Positions 26,158 through 35,136 of a stretch of DNA of 64,000 nt are shown here, one piece after another. The stretch's first letter is position 1; the number at the start of each line of letters is the position of its first letter. This DNA comes from Ensifer sp. IC4062 (GTDB lineage Bacteria; Pseudomonadota; Alphaproteobacteria; Rhizobiales; Rhizobiaceae), in the NCBI RefSeq assembly GCF_020193575.1, contig NZ_JADYVD010000035.1:1-64000 (forward strand), read 5' to 3'. The notes under the pieces were generated by a model that worked only from the letters and a program-made list of their open reading frames with translations, ran no database searches and was not told the origin of the DNA. Position numbers and translations under genes: made by a program.

Positions 26158-27684
26158 ATGAATCCGGAAATGGTGGGAACCGGGAGCGTCGTGCTGGAGG
26201 CACGTCGCATCAGCAAGTCGTTCAGCGGCGTGCAGGTGCTCTTCAGCGTCAATTTCGAGCTTCGCGCCGGCGAGATCCATGCCTTGATGGGCGAGAACGG
26301 CGCCGGTAAGTCCACGCTCGTAAAAATACTCTCCGGCTTCGAGCAACCGTCCTCGGGCGAAATCCTGCTTGGCGGCAAGCCGGTGATGCTGCCCCCGAAC
26401 GGTGCCGCCGAAGCGCTCGGCATCGTCATCATCCACCAGGAATTCAATCTTGCCGAACATCTGACCGTTGCGGAGAGCCTGTTTCTCGGCCGCGAGGTCA
26501 CACGCTTCGGCGTGCTCGACCGCAAATACATGCGCGCGGAAACGCGCCGGGTTCTCGATCTCCTCGGCTGCCGCGTTGATGCAAATGCGCTGATCAGCAG
26601 CCTGTCGATCGCCGAAAAGCAAATGGTGGAGATCGCCAAGGCGATCAGCCGCGACGCGCGGGTCGTCTTCATGGACGAGCCGACGGCCGTTCTCTCCCGT
26701 GAGGAGACCAATTTCCTCTTCCGCCAGGTGCGCAAGCTCAGGGACCAGGGCACCAGCTTCGTCTTCGTCTCGCACAAGCTCGACGAGGTCATCGAACTGA
26801 CCGATCGAGTGACGGTCCTGCGTGACGGCCAATGGGTGAAGACCTCCCCGACCGCGATACTCGATGGGGAATCGATCGCTCAGCTCATGGTCGGCCGCGA
26901 AATGTCGAGCCTCTATCCCGCCAAGACCGAGCCGGATGTCGACGAGGAGATCGTCCTGCGAGTGGACTCACTCTCTACCGACTATGTCAAGGACGCCAGC
27001 TTCGAAGTGCGCAAAGGGGAAATCCTCGGGTTTTCCGGCATGATCGGCTCGGGACGGACCGAGCTGATGGAGGCGGTCGCAGGCCTCAGGTCGCGGCTCT
27101 CGGGAGACGTGACGATCCGCGGCGAAGCGGTGCCCTCGGGCGACGTGCACGCGGCCAACCGGCGCGGCCTCGCCTACATGACCAAGGACCGCAAGGCGAA
27201 GGGCCTGCTCCTGAATTCCGGCATGACGGCGAACCTGACCTTGCAATCGCTCGATCAGCATACCCGTCTCGGCTATCTCGATCCCACGAGCGAGGCCGCG
27301 GCGCTCGAAAAGGCCCGCCGCCGCTTCGACATCCGCGTGCGCGACGGCGACGTGGTGGCGAGGCGAATGTCGGGCGGCAACCAGCAGAAGCTGCTGCTCG
27401 CCAAGGTGATGGAGACGGAGCCCGAGATCATCATCATCGACGAGCCTACGCGCGGCATCGACGTCGGCACCAAGCAGCAGATCTACCACTTCATTTCGGC
27501 GCTGGCGCGCGACGGCCGTTCGATCATCGTCGTTTCCTCCGAAATGCCGGAGGTGATTGGGCTTTGCACGCGGGTTGCCGTGATGCGCGAGGGACGGATC
27601 GTCGGCATGCTCGAAGGGGACGAGATCTCCGAGCAGGAGATCATGCGCTATGCAGCGGGTCTAAAGAGGATGGCTGCCGCCTGA
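26158..27684 (+). CDS. Sugar ABC transporter ATP-binding protein (RbsA-like)
   Basis: A 508-residue double ATPase. Domain 1 has Walker [25 protein letters not shown] and VVFMDEPTAVLS. Domain 2 has a degenerate P-loop (GMIGSGRTE), signature MSGGNQQK and [15 protein letters not shown] at 26158 follows AAGGGGGA. It opens an ATPase-permease-binding protein operon, an order different from the ibpA locus, under probable LacI control. The two ATPases in the window share architecture but are clearly separate paralogues. Confidence 0.85.
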   Translation: MNPEMVGTGSVVLEARRISKSFSGVQVLFSVNFELRAGEIHALMGENGAGKSTLVKILSGFEQPSSGEILLGGKPVMLPPNGAAEALGIVIIHQEFNLAEHLTVAESLFLGREVTRFGVLDRKYMRAETRRVLDLLGCRVDANALISSLSIAEKQMVEIAKAISRDARVVFMDEPTAVLSREETNFLFRQVRKLRDQGTSFVFVSHKLDEVIELTDRVTVLRDGQWVKTSPTAILDGESIAQLMVGREMSSLYPAKTEPDVDEEIVLRVDSLSTDYVKDASFEVRKGEILGFSGMIGSGRTELMEAVAGLRSRLSGDVTIRGEAVPSGDVHAANRRGLAYMTKDRKAKGLLLNSGMTANLTLQSLDQHTRLGYLDPTSEAAALEKARRRFDIRVRDGDVVARRMSGGNQQKLLLAKVMETEPEIIIIDEPTRGIDVGTKQQIYHFISALARDGRSIIVVSSEMPEVIGLCTRVAVMREGRIVGMLEGDEISEQEIMRYAAGLKRMAAA

Positions 27685-27762
27685 CCGTCCATGCCACCGG
27701 CCACGGGCAGTCACAGAAATATGGAATTTCCCCGGGCTTCGGGGCGGGAGGTTGTTCTGAAC

Positions 27763-28773
27763 ATGAGCGTGAACGAGGAAAGCATCCAAAGCACAAGTCA
27801 CCGTCGCACCTGGCGGGACGTCGATCTCAGGGCCGTGGCGCCGTTTGCCGCCCTTGCGCTGCTCTTGATCGTCGGTGCGATCGTCAACCCGAACTTCATC
27901 GGCCTCAACAACCTCGCCAATGTCGCGACCCGCTGCGCCTTCATCGCCATCATTGCGGTAGGCGCGACTTTCGTCATCTCGGCAGGAGACCTCGATCTCT
28001 CCGTCGGCTCGATGGTCGCCTTCGTGGCGAGCTTGATGATTCTGTTCATGAATTCCGGCGTCATCGCCGATCCGACATTGATGCTGACGGCGGCCGTCGT
28101 CTTCGCGGTGGCGGCGGGCGCTGCCTGCGGTCTCGCCAACGGACTGATCACCACCGTCGGCAGGATAGAGCCGTTCATCGCGACGCTCGGCACGATGGGC
28201 ATCTATCGCGGCCTCACGACCTGGCTTTCGCAGGGCGGCGCGATCACGCTTCGCGAGCCGGAGATACAGGAGCTCTATCGCCCCGCCTATTTCGGCAGCA
28301 TCCTCGGCGTGCCGGTGCCGATCGCAATCATCCTCGCGGTTACCGCCGTCGCCGCCTTCATCCTCTATCGCACGCGTTACGGTAGGCACGTGGTGGCCGT
28401 CGGCTCCAACAGCGACGTTGCGCGCTATTCCGGTATTGCCGTCAACCGGGTGCGCACCATCGCTTTCGTGATCCAGGGCCTATGCGTGGCGGTTGCCGTG
28501 CTGCTCTACGTGCCGCGCCTCGGCTCCACGTCCGCGACGACCGGCATCCTTTGGGAACTGCAGGCCATCACCGCCGTCGTGGTCGGCGGCACCGCGCTCA
28601 AGGGTGGCGCCGGCCGCGTCTGGGGCACGATCTGCGGCGCCTTCATCCTCGAATTGGTCGGTAACATCATGCTCCTGTCGAACTTCATCAGCGAATACCT
28701 GATCGGCGCGATGCAGGGTGCGATCATCATCATCGCGATGCTCGTCCAGCGCTCGCTGGTACGCAAATCGTGA
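27763..28773 (+). CDS. Sugar ABC transporter permease (RbsC-like)
   Basis: A 336-residue membrane permease. Family motifs are FVISAGDLDLSVGSMVAFVA, RIEPFIATLGTMGIYRG, RTRYGRHVVAVGSNSDVARYSGI and AITAVVVGGTALKGGAGRVWGT. The start ATG at 27763 follows GGGAGG. It is 78 nt after the ATPase gene. The sugar is unknown; members of this class move ribose, xylose, erythritol, fructose and similar sugars. Confidence 0.85.
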   Translation: MSVNEESIQSTSHRRTWRDVDLRAVAPFAALALLLIVGAIVNPNFIGLNNLANVATRCAFIAIIAVGATFVISAGDLDLSVGSMVAFVASLMILFMNSGVIADPTLMLTAAVVFAVAAGAACGLANGLITTVGRIEPFIATLGTMGIYRGLTTWLSQGGAITLREPEIQELYRPAYFGSILGVPVPIAIILAVTAVAAFILYRTRYGRHVVAVGSNSDVARYSGIAVNRVRTIAFVIQGLCVAVAVLLYVPRLGSTSATTGILWELQAITAVVVGGTALKGGAGRVWGTICGAFILELVGNIMLLSNFISEYLIGAMQGAIIIIAMLVQRSLVRKS

Positions 28774-28838
28774 CAATGCCGGATCTCGCGATCCGGCCAC
28801 ATCAGCAAAGACCCTGACACATTGGGAGGAAAGTAGAC

Positions 28839-29789
28839 ATGCGAAAGGGATTACTGGGCATTGCTGCCGTCGCGATGATGGCACTGACGGGCGTGGCCCA
28901 CGCGGAGGAGAAGAAGGTCACGATCGGCGTCTCGATCCCTGCGGCCGACCATGGCTGGACCGCCGGCGTCGTATTCCATGCGGAGCGCGTCGCCAAGCAG
29001 CTCATGGAAAAGCATCCTGGCCTCAACGTCATCGTCAAGACTTCGCCGGATCCGGCGAGCCAGGCCAATGCCGTCCAGGACCTCGAAACCCAGGGCATCG
29101 ACGCGCTGGTGATCCTGCCGACCGATCCCGATCCGCTGGTCAACGCCATCAAGGAGGTCAAGGGCAAAGGCACGTTCGTGGCGCTCGTCGACCGCGCGCC
29201 TTCCGTCAACGACAACAGCGTGCGCGACCTCTATGTCGCCGGCAACAATCCTGCCCTCGGTCAGGTCGCCGGCGAATATATCAAGGCCACGACGCCGGAA
29301 GCCAAGGTCGTCGTCATCCGCGGCCTGCCGATTCCGATCGACCAGCAGCGCCAAGACGGCTTTGACCAGGGCATCGCTGGCTCGAAGGTCGAAATCCTTG
29401 ACCGCCAGTACGGCAACTGGAACCGCGACGACGCCTTCAAGGTGATGCAGGACTACCTGACCAAGTATCCGCAGATCGACGTCGTCTGGTGCCAGGACGA
29501 CGACATGGCTGTCGGCGTCCTTCAGGCGATCGAGCAGGCCAAGCGCACCGACATCCAGTATGTCGTGGCCGGCGCCGGTTCGAAGGAAATGATCAAGAAG
29601 GTTATGGACGGCGACAAGATGATCCCGGTCGACGTGCTCTACCCGCCGGCAATGGTCGGCACCGCGCTCGAAATGACGGCCGCCAACTTCTACGGCCAGG
29701 TTCCGGTGCGCGGCACCTACACGATCGACGCGACGCTCGTCACCAAGGACAACGCGAAGGACTTCTACTTCCCCGATTCGCCGTTCTGA
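28839..29789 (+). CDS. Sugar ABC transporter periplasmic binding protein
   Basis: A 316-residue binding protein with signal peptide MRKGLLGIAAVAMMALTGVAHA (cleavage before EEKKV). The mature domain is the ribose-like type I fold with TIGVSIPAADHGWTAGVVFH, ETQGIDALVILPTDPDPLV and VVWCQDDDMAVGVLQAI. GGGAGG precedes the ATG. It closes the LacI-linked operon and is followed by a terminator. The ligand cannot be read from sequence. Confidence 0.87.
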   Translation: MRKGLLGIAAVAMMALTGVAHAEEKKVTIGVSIPAADHGWTAGVVFHAERVAKQLMEKHPGLNVIVKTSPDPASQANAVQDLETQGIDALVILPTDPDPLVNAIKEVKGKGTFVALVDRAPSVNDNSVRDLYVAGNNPALGQVAGEYIKATTPEAKVVVIRGLPIPIDQQRQDGFDQGIAGSKVEILDRQYGNWNRDDAFKVMQDYLTKYPQIDVVWCQDDDMAVGVLQAIEQAKRTDIQYVVAGAGSKEMIKKVMDGDKMIPVDVLYPPAMVGTALEMTAANFYGQVPVRGTYTIDATLVTKDNAKDFYFPDSPF

Positions 29790-29817
29790 TCGGACGCCCC
29801 GGCGATAGCCTTGCCTC

Positions 29818-29852
29818 GACCTGCCCGCGCATTGCCGGGCGGGTCATTTGTT
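29818..29852 (+). terminator. Rho-independent terminator after the second sugar ABC operon
   Basis: GACCTGCCCG and CGGGCGGGTC flank a short loop and are followed by ATTTGTTTTG. The stem is 9-10 bp with one mismatch, 28 nt after the binding-protein stop. The T-run is interrupted by G, so efficiency may be moderate. Confidence 0.7.
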
Positions 29853-29927
29853 TTGGGGGTAGGGTTTATGGTTTGGACGCAATCCGATCGGATTGCAGTG
29901 GCGATTATTGAGAAAGCGGACGTCGAT

Positions 29928-30101
29928 ACCCCCTCTGCCCTGCCGGGAATCTCCCCCACAAGGGGGGAGATTCGCGGGAGGCGCCGATGCCGCATCTCCA
30001 TTTCATGGCGCAAGACTGGTGCGGCCGACGAGAAGGAGCAAGGGAGCCCGCACCTTGCCAATCTCCCCCGGGGGAGATGCCCGGCAGGGCAGAGGGGGGG
30101 T
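29928..30101. repeat. Large palindromic intergenic element
   Basis: The left arm CCCCCTCTGCCCTGCCGGGA and the right arm (TGCCCGGCAGGGCAGAGGGG) are near-perfect inverted repeats about 170 bp apart. Each is followed inwards by its own small dyad (AATCTCCCCCACAAGGGGGGAGATT, first half near 29948, and ATCTCCCCCGGGGGAGAT at 30061). This nested-palindrome layout is typical of mosaic repeats in rhizobial convergent intergenic regions. It lies between the convergent ends of the sugar ABC operon and the tctE kinase. Confidence 0.75.
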
Positions 30102-30148
30102 GCCTCACCAGACGACCAGGTCGCTTGCCGGCTGCCGCATTTCCTCCC

Positions 30149-31531
30149 TCACCCCGCCGCTGGAAACGCCACCTCCACCTTCAATCCTCGCCCATCCTCG
30201 CCGTCCTCCAGCCGCATCGTCCCGCCGTAAAGCGTGGCGATTTCCTCGACGATCGGAAGGCCGAGCCCGGTGCCGGGCGCCTCGTCGCCGCCGCGTCGGA
30301 AGCGCTTGAGCACCGCCTCGCGCAAATCCGGTCGGATGCCCGGACCGTTGTCCTCGACTTCAAGCACGACAGCATCGTCGCGCTCTTCGACGCGCACCGT
30401 GACCTCGGCGCCGCGTCCGGCATAGAGAAGCGCGTTGCCGACAATGTTCTTCAGAAGCTCGCCAACGAGCAGCGGCTCGGCGCGGACCCAATGTTCACCT
30501 TCGCCGGCGAAGCCGAGATCGATGCCGGCTTCGCTGGCCGCCGGCACATGATCGGCGGTGATCTCACGCGCGAGTCCGGCAAGTTCGATGCGCTCCGAAC
30601 CGCGCGCCTCGTCCTTGCCCGCCGCGTCAATCTTCGCCATCAGCAGCAGTTGCGCGAGAATGCGCTCTGCATTCGCGACCGCTTCATCCGCCTTGCGCGC
30701 GGCCACCCTCGTCTCCTCGAGCGATCCCGCTCTCTGGGCGAGCGCTAACTGCGTGCGGATGATCGCAAGCGGCGTTCGCAATTGATGGCTGGCATTGCCG
30801 GTGAAATGACGCAGCGCGTCGAGCGCCGATTGCAGACGCACCATGAACGAGTTGACAGTGTCGACGAGCCCCTGAACCTCACTTGGAACGCGCTCGCCGA
30901 TGGGATGCAGGTCGTGGGGGCTGCGTTCGGCGATGGCGTCGCCGAGCCGATAAAGTGGCCTCAGCGAAAAGGTGACAGCGATCCAGACGATCATGGCCGC
31001 CCCGGCAATCATCAGGCCCAAGCGCAGGGCCGACCGCAGAAGGATCGTCTGTGTCAGTTGCCGCCTCGCAATCGTCGTTTCGGCAACAGTCACGACAAAG
31101 GGAACAGAGCTGACACCGGTCGAGGCGGAGCGCCGGAGTGCCGCGATGCGAATGGGCTCACCGCGGAAGACGGCGTCGCCGAATGCCGTCGATTGGCCTT
31201 GGCCTTCCGTGAGCGAGGGCAGCGTCTGATAGCCGGTGATGAACTGGCCGGGCGGTCCGTCCACCCGGTAGAAGACCCGGTCCTGCGCTGCCGACGTCAG
31301 CATCTCCAGCGCGACATAGGGAATGTCGACCTGAAGCGAGCCATCCTCGGCAACGACGACGCGCTCGGCGATCGCCAGCGCCGAACCGGCAAGCACGCGG
31401 TCCGAGACCACGTTCGCCGTCTTGACCGCCTCCCGATACGTGTCGGTCAGTGCCACCACGCCGATTACGGCAGTCGAGATCAAGAGCCAGCCGAGCAGCC
31501 TGCGCCGCAGCGAATAGACGACCGTCCTCAT
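30149..31531 (-). CDS. tctE: Sensor histidine kinase, TctE type
   Basis: A 460-residue membrane histidine kinase. TM1 is about residues 12-28, the periplasmic sensor about 29-165, TM2 about 168-190 and a HAMP-like linker follows. The phosphoacceptor is His249 in FTGNASHQLRTPLAI and the ATPase has GNALLY, VEDNGPGI and GTGLGLPIVEEIA. It matches kinases that control tripartite tricarboxylate transporters. Its start overlaps the response-regulator stop by four bases, so the pair is co-translated. It is divergent from the tctCBA genes and a periplasmic binding protein. Confidence 0.88.
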   Translation of the reverse strand: MRTVVYSLRRRLLGWLLISTAVIGVVALTDTYREAVKTANVVSDRVLAGSALAIAERVVVAEDGSLQVDIPYVALEMLTSAAQDRVFYRVDGPPGQFITGYQTLPSLTEGQGQSTAFGDAVFRGEPIRIAALRRSASTGVSSVPFVVTVAETTIARRQLTQTILLRSALRLGLMIAGAAMIVWIAVTFSLRPLYRLGDAIAERSPHDLHPIGERVPSEVQGLVDTVNSFMVRLQSALDALRHFTGNASHQLRTPLAIIRTQLALAQRAGSLEETRVAARKADEAVANAERILAQLLLMAKIDAAGKDEARGSERIELAGLAREITADHVPAASEAGIDLGFAGEGEHWVRAEPLLVGELLKNIVGNALLYAGRGAEVTVRVEERDDAVVLEVEDNGPGIRPDLREAVLKRFRRGGDEAPGTGLGLPIVEEIATLYGGTMRLEDGEDGRGLKVEVAFPAAG

Positions 31532-32205
31532 TCGGGGCTGGCCGTCTTGTCGAGATAATAGCCGATGCCGCGCGCAGTGCGCACCGTCAGGCCGTAGGGC
31601 GCCAGGCGCTTGCGCAGTCGGCTCACATATTGCTCGATAGCATTGGCACTTAAATCGTCATCAAGGCCGGTGAGCGACTGGACGATCGCCTCCTTGGCGA
31701 CGACCTTGCCGGCGCGCATGAACAGAAGTTCGAGTAGCCCGAGCTCGCGGGCGGGAATTTCGATCGGTACACCACCGGCAGAAAAGCTGCGCGCCGTCAG
31801 GTCTAGCGTGACGTTGCCATAGCTGACGACGGAGGCGCGCAATCCTGCCTGGCGGCGAAGGAGAACCCGCACCCGCGCCTCGAACTCGCCGATGTCGAAG
31901 GGCTTGATCATGTAGTCATCGGCGCCGAGATCGAGGCCCTTCACCCGCTCCTCGGGCGTGCCACGCGCCGTCAGGATGAGGACCGCCGCCCGGTTCTGCC
32001 GGGACCGCATGGCGCGCAGCACATCGAGGCCGTCCATTTCCGGCAAGTTCAAATCGAGGATCACCAGATCGAAGCTTTCCGCAGCAGCAACGGCATGGGC
32101 TGAGGCACCGTCGCTGACGACGTCGACCGCGTAACCGCTTCCGCGCAGGATCGCGGATAGGCCCTCCGCCAGGGCATGATTGTCTTCAACGAGCAAGATT
32201 CGCAA
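31528..32205 (-). CDS. tctD: OmpR-family response regulator, TctD type
   Basis: A 225-residue response regulator. The receiver domain has the acidic pair in LLVEDNH, phosphoacceptor Asp51 in VILDLNLPEMDG, and Lys in ADDYMIKPF. The C-terminal winged helix includes ELGLLELLFMRAGKVVAKEAIVQSL and VSRLRKRL. It should activate the divergent carboxylate-transport genes when phosphorylated by the kinase encoded immediately downstream. Confidence 0.9.
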   Translation of the reverse strand: MRILLVEDNHALAEGLSAILRGSGYAVDVVSDGASAHAVAAAESFDLVILDLNLPEMDGLDVLRAMRSRQNRAAVLILTARGTPEERVKGLDLGADDYMIKPFDIGEFEARVRVLLRRQAGLRASVVSYGNVTLDLTARSFSAGGVPIEIPARELGLLELLFMRAGKVVAKEAIVQSLTGLDDDLSANAIEQYVSRLRKRLAPYGLTVRTARGIGYYLDKTASPE

Positions 32206-32264
32206 TTGTCGCTCTCCCCCCGAGCATTTTATCGGCCGAAAGCTCGCTTGTGAACGGCAGGCGG

Positions 32265-32372
32265 CTACTGCATAATTCCCTAAATCGCAATTGATTTAGG
32301 GAGAAAAACATGCAGCACTTCAAGCTGTTACGGCGGCTATTGCGTGTCTGAATAGGCGCGCGGCGCTGTAAG
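32265..32372 (+). repeat. RIME-type intergenic mosaic element, copy 2
   Basis: Same two-palindrome structure as the other four copies: CTACTGCATAATTCCCTAAA with its partner ending CATGCAG, then a second dyad ending GGCGCGCGGCGCTGTAA. It fills most of the 180-nt gap between tctD and the divergent binding-protein gene and ends 13 nt before that gene's ATG. Its last bases (GTAAGG) supply the only visible purine-rich ribosome-binding sequence. Confidence 0.85.
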
Positions 32373-32385
32373 GCATTGTGGAATT

Positions 32386-33453
32386 ATGCGATACCTGATC
32401 TCCCTGCTTCTCTGTCTCCTTTTTCCCGGGCTGGCGCATTCGGCGCCCGTGTCCTTCCCGGCCCTTTCCGGAAACGATGCGGCCCCGGTTCTCGTCGTCT
32501 ATTCTTCGCTCGACGAACCCCTCGCACGGCCGATGATCCTCGGCTTCCAGAAGGCCAATCCTGACGTGGCGGTGCGCTACGAGGACATGCTGACGGGCGA
32601 GATCTACGACCGGATCGTCAAAGAAACGGACGCGGGTCAGAAGACGGCCGACTTCGCCTTCTCTTCCGCAATGGACCTGCAGGTCAAGCTCAGCAACGAC
32701 GGATATGCGCAGCGAAGCGACCTGCCGATGAGCGGCCGCTGGCCGGCTTGGGCGAACTGGCGCAACACGGCTTATGCGCTGACTTTCGAGCCGGCCGTCT
32801 TCGTCTATCATAAGCCAAGCTTCAAGACCGAGCCGCCGCCTGCAACACGCGCGGAATTCGTCGCCTATCTGAAGCGTCAGGGCAGTGCCGTCTTCGGCCG
32901 GATCGGCACCTATGATATCGAGCGCTCGGGCGTCGGCTTCCTCTTCATGTCGCGCGACCAGGAGCAATTCGGTGACATCTGGAGCGTCATTCAGGCGATG
33001 GGAGCCGCGGGCGTCAAACTCTATTCGACCAGCCAGGCGATCGTAGAGCGGGTTGCCGATGGCCGATTCGTTCTTGGGTATAACATTCTCGGATCGTACG
33101 CGGCCGACTGGGCCTCACGCCATCCCGATGTCGGAATCGTGCTTCCAAAGGACTATACAGTGGTGATGTCGCGCATCGGGCTCGTGCCACAGGCAGCCGC
33201 CTCCCCCGACCTCGGCCGCCGCTACCTCGAATTCTTCATGTCGAAGGAAGGCCAGACCATCATGGCGCGCGAGCTGCAAATTCCGGCCGTCAGCCCAGAT
33301 GTCGCGGGAGAGAACACGGCGAACACCATGCAGGAGATGCTCGGCGGCCAATTGCGACCCGTTCCGGTCAGCCCGGGGCTGATGGTTTATCTCGATCAGG
33401 TCAAGCGCGCCCGACTGATCGCGCGCTGGAACGAGGTGCTCAGGCTCCACTGA
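32386..33453 (+). CDS. Solitary periplasmic substrate-binding protein next to tctDE
   Basis: A 355-residue exported binding protein with signal peptide MRYLISLLLCLLFPGLAHSA. The mature domain is the type II extracellular solute-binding fold (Fe3+/AfuA-like and PgtC-like), with VLVVYSSLDEPLARPMILGF, FSSAMDLQVKLSNDG and the C-terminal PDLGRRYLEFFMSKEGQ. No ABC permease or ATPase accompanies it. It sits between a two-component system and tctCBA, 239 nt upstream of tctC. In phosphoglycerate uptake a PgtC-like protein works with the sensor kinase, so a signalling role is plausible here. Confidence 0.75.
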   Translation: MRYLISLLLCLLFPGLAHSAPVSFPALSGNDAAPVLVVYSSLDEPLARPMILGFQKANPDVAVRYEDMLTGEIYDRIVKETDAGQKTADFAFSSAMDLQVKLSNDGYAQRSDLPMSGRWPAWANWRNTAYALTFEPAVFVYHKPSFKTEPPPATRAEFVAYLKRQGSAVFGRIGTYDIERSGVGFLFMSRDQEQFGDIWSVIQAMGAAGVKLYSTSQAIVERVADGRFVLGYNILGSYAADWASRHPDVGIVLPKDYTVVMSRIGLVPQAAASPDLGRRYLEFFMSKEGQTIMARELQIPAVSPDVAGENTANTMQEMLGGQLRPVPVSPGLMVYLDQVKRARLIARWNEVLRLH

Positions 33454-33692
33454 AAATTTGGAAGGCAGACAAACCATTTACGCAATGCCGACTTGATGTC
33501 AGGTTAATGTCAGCTTTCTATGGTGGCTTAGGGATCGCTGATGATCCGTGGAGGCGGGCCGTCAGCAGCGCATCGGGAGGAAATCACCACCACGGTCAGC
33601 GGCTGGCGCGCAAAAAGCCAGCCACCTGCTTCTCCCGTACGCGACGATAATCAACGCACGCGCGATTAAACGCGCCCTACGGAGGACCGACC

Positions 33693-34637
33693 TTGAAACA
33701 CTTCTTCCTGGCATCCATTCTCGCTGGCGCCCTGGCGCTTCCGGCATATGCCGCCGACTACACGATCATTGCGCCGGCGAACCCCGGCGGGGGCTGGGAC
33801 CAGACGGCCCGTTCGCTGCAGACCGTCATGCAGCAGGAAGGCATCTCTGGCAATGTCCAGGTGCAGAACGTTCCCGGCGCCGGCGGCACCATTGGGCTTG
33901 CGCAGTTCGCCAGCCAGCAGAAGGGCAACCCGAACGCCCTCCTCGTCGGCGGCTACGTCATGGTGGGCGCGATCCTCACCAACAACTCGCCGGTGACACT
34001 AAAAGACGTGACGCCGATCGCGCGGCTGACGGGCGAGTACGAGGCGATCGTCGTCCCGGCCGCTTCCGAGATCAAGACGATGGGCGACCTCGTGGAGGCG
34101 CTGAAGAAGGATCCGGGCGCCGTTTCCTGGGCCGGCGGCTCTGCCGGCGGCACGGACCACATCGCCGTCGGCCTGATCGCCAAGGCGGCAGGTGTCGATC
34201 CGACGAAGATCAACTACATCGCCTATTCCGGCGGCGGTGAAGCGCTCGCCGCCATCCTGGGCAGCCAGGTGACTGCAGGCATTTCCGGCTATGGCGAATT
34301 CGAATCGCAGGTGAAGGCCGGGACGCTCCGCCTTCTTGCGGTCTCGAGCGCCGAGCGCCTCCCGAACATCGACGCGCCGACGCTGAAGGAGTCGGGCCTC
34401 GACGTCGTGGTCGAAAACTGGCGCATGGTCGCGGCCGCCCCCGGCCTCACCGACGAACAGAAGGCCGCCGTCAGCGCCGACATCGAAAAGCTCGCGAAGT
34501 CCGCAGGCTGGCAGGAAGTCTTGAAGACGAAGGGCTGGCAAGACACCTACCTCGCCGGCGACGCCTTCAATGAGCAGCTCGCGAAGGACGTTTCCGCAAC
34601 TGAAACCGTCCTCAAGGACATCGGACTGGTCAAATGA
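33693..34637 (+). CDS. tctC: Tripartite tricarboxylate transporter binding protein (TctC)
   Basis: A 314-residue periplasmic binding protein of the Bug/TctC family. A signal peptide ends in LALPAYAA. The family landmarks [29 protein letters not shown] and [20 protein letters not shown] are present. The start is TTG at 33693, chosen because GGAGGACC stands directly upstream. The stop overlaps the tctB ATG by four bases. It captures a carboxylate in the periplasm for TctAB; which acid is not apparent. Confidence 0.9.
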   Translation: MKHFFLASILAGALALPAYAADYTIIAPANPGGGWDQTARSLQTVMQQEGISGNVQVQNVPGAGGTIGLAQFASQQKGNPNALLVGGYVMVGAILTNNSPVTLKDVTPIARLTGEYEAIVVPAASEIKTMGDLVEALKKDPGAVSWAGGSAGGTDHIAVGLIAKAAGVDPTKINYIAYSGGGEALAAILGSQVTAGISGYGEFESQVKAGTLRLLAVSSAERLPNIDAPTLKESGLDVVVENWRMVAAAPGLTDEQKAAVSADIEKLAKSAGWQEVLKTKGWQDTYLAGDAFNEQLAKDVSATETVLKDIGLVK

Positions 34638-35125
34638 ACAGGGGAAATCACCCTTCCGTCGAAACGCGTCGCCCTGACAGGGCGGCGCTCATCATCGCCG
34701 TCGTTCTGGCAATCATCGCAGGCTTGATCTTCTGGGATGTTTCGCGCCTGACCGGGCTCGCCGGCTATTCGCAGATCGGCCCGACGACGGTTCCGTATGT
34801 GATCGCCTGCTGTCTTATCGGCCTTGCAATCTGGACAGCCATCGAAGGATGGCGCGGCGATTTTGCCGAGCGAGAGCACCAGGAGTTCGGCCCGGTATTC
34901 TGGATCGTCGGTGGTCTCGCGGCTCAGATGCTGCTGCTCAACACGCTCGGCTTTTCGATTGCAACCGGCATTCTCTTTGCCATGACGGCGCGCGGCTTCG
35001 GCAAGCGCATGCTCTGGCTCACCGTACCGGTCGGCATCGCCTTCAGCTTCGTCGTCTGGCTGATCTTCGCCAAGCTCCTGCAATTGTCGCTGCCCGCAGG
35101 GCCGCTTGAACACCTGTTCTTCTGA
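34634..35125 (+). CDS. tctB: Tripartite tricarboxylate transporter small membrane subunit (TctB)
   Basis: A 163-residue protein with four predicted membrane helices ([70 protein letters not shown]). The C-terminal LPAGPLE is characteristic of TctB (DUF1468). The ATG overlaps the tctC stop. It lies 11 nt before tctA, so the three transport genes form a tight unit. Confidence 0.88.
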   Translation: MNRGNHPSVETRRPDRAALIIAVVLAIIAGLIFWDVSRLTGLAGYSQIGPTTVPYVIACCLIGLAIWTAIEGWRGDFAEREHQEFGPVFWIVGGLAAQMLLLNTLGFSIATGILFAMTARGFGKRMLWLTVPVGIAFSFVVWLIFAKLLQLSLPAGPLEHLFF

Positions 35126-35136
35126 GGGGGCCGACC

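Noticed and set aside
25945-26832. 295-codon minus-strand frame upstream of the LacI gene
   Set aside because: Covers the operators and the antisense of the ATPase gene; product has no recognisable domain.
29928-30101. Insertion sequence or MITE with terminal inverted repeats
   Set aside because: No transposase and no visible target duplication; the nested palindromes fit a rhizobial intergenic repeat better, though a MITE origin is not excluded.
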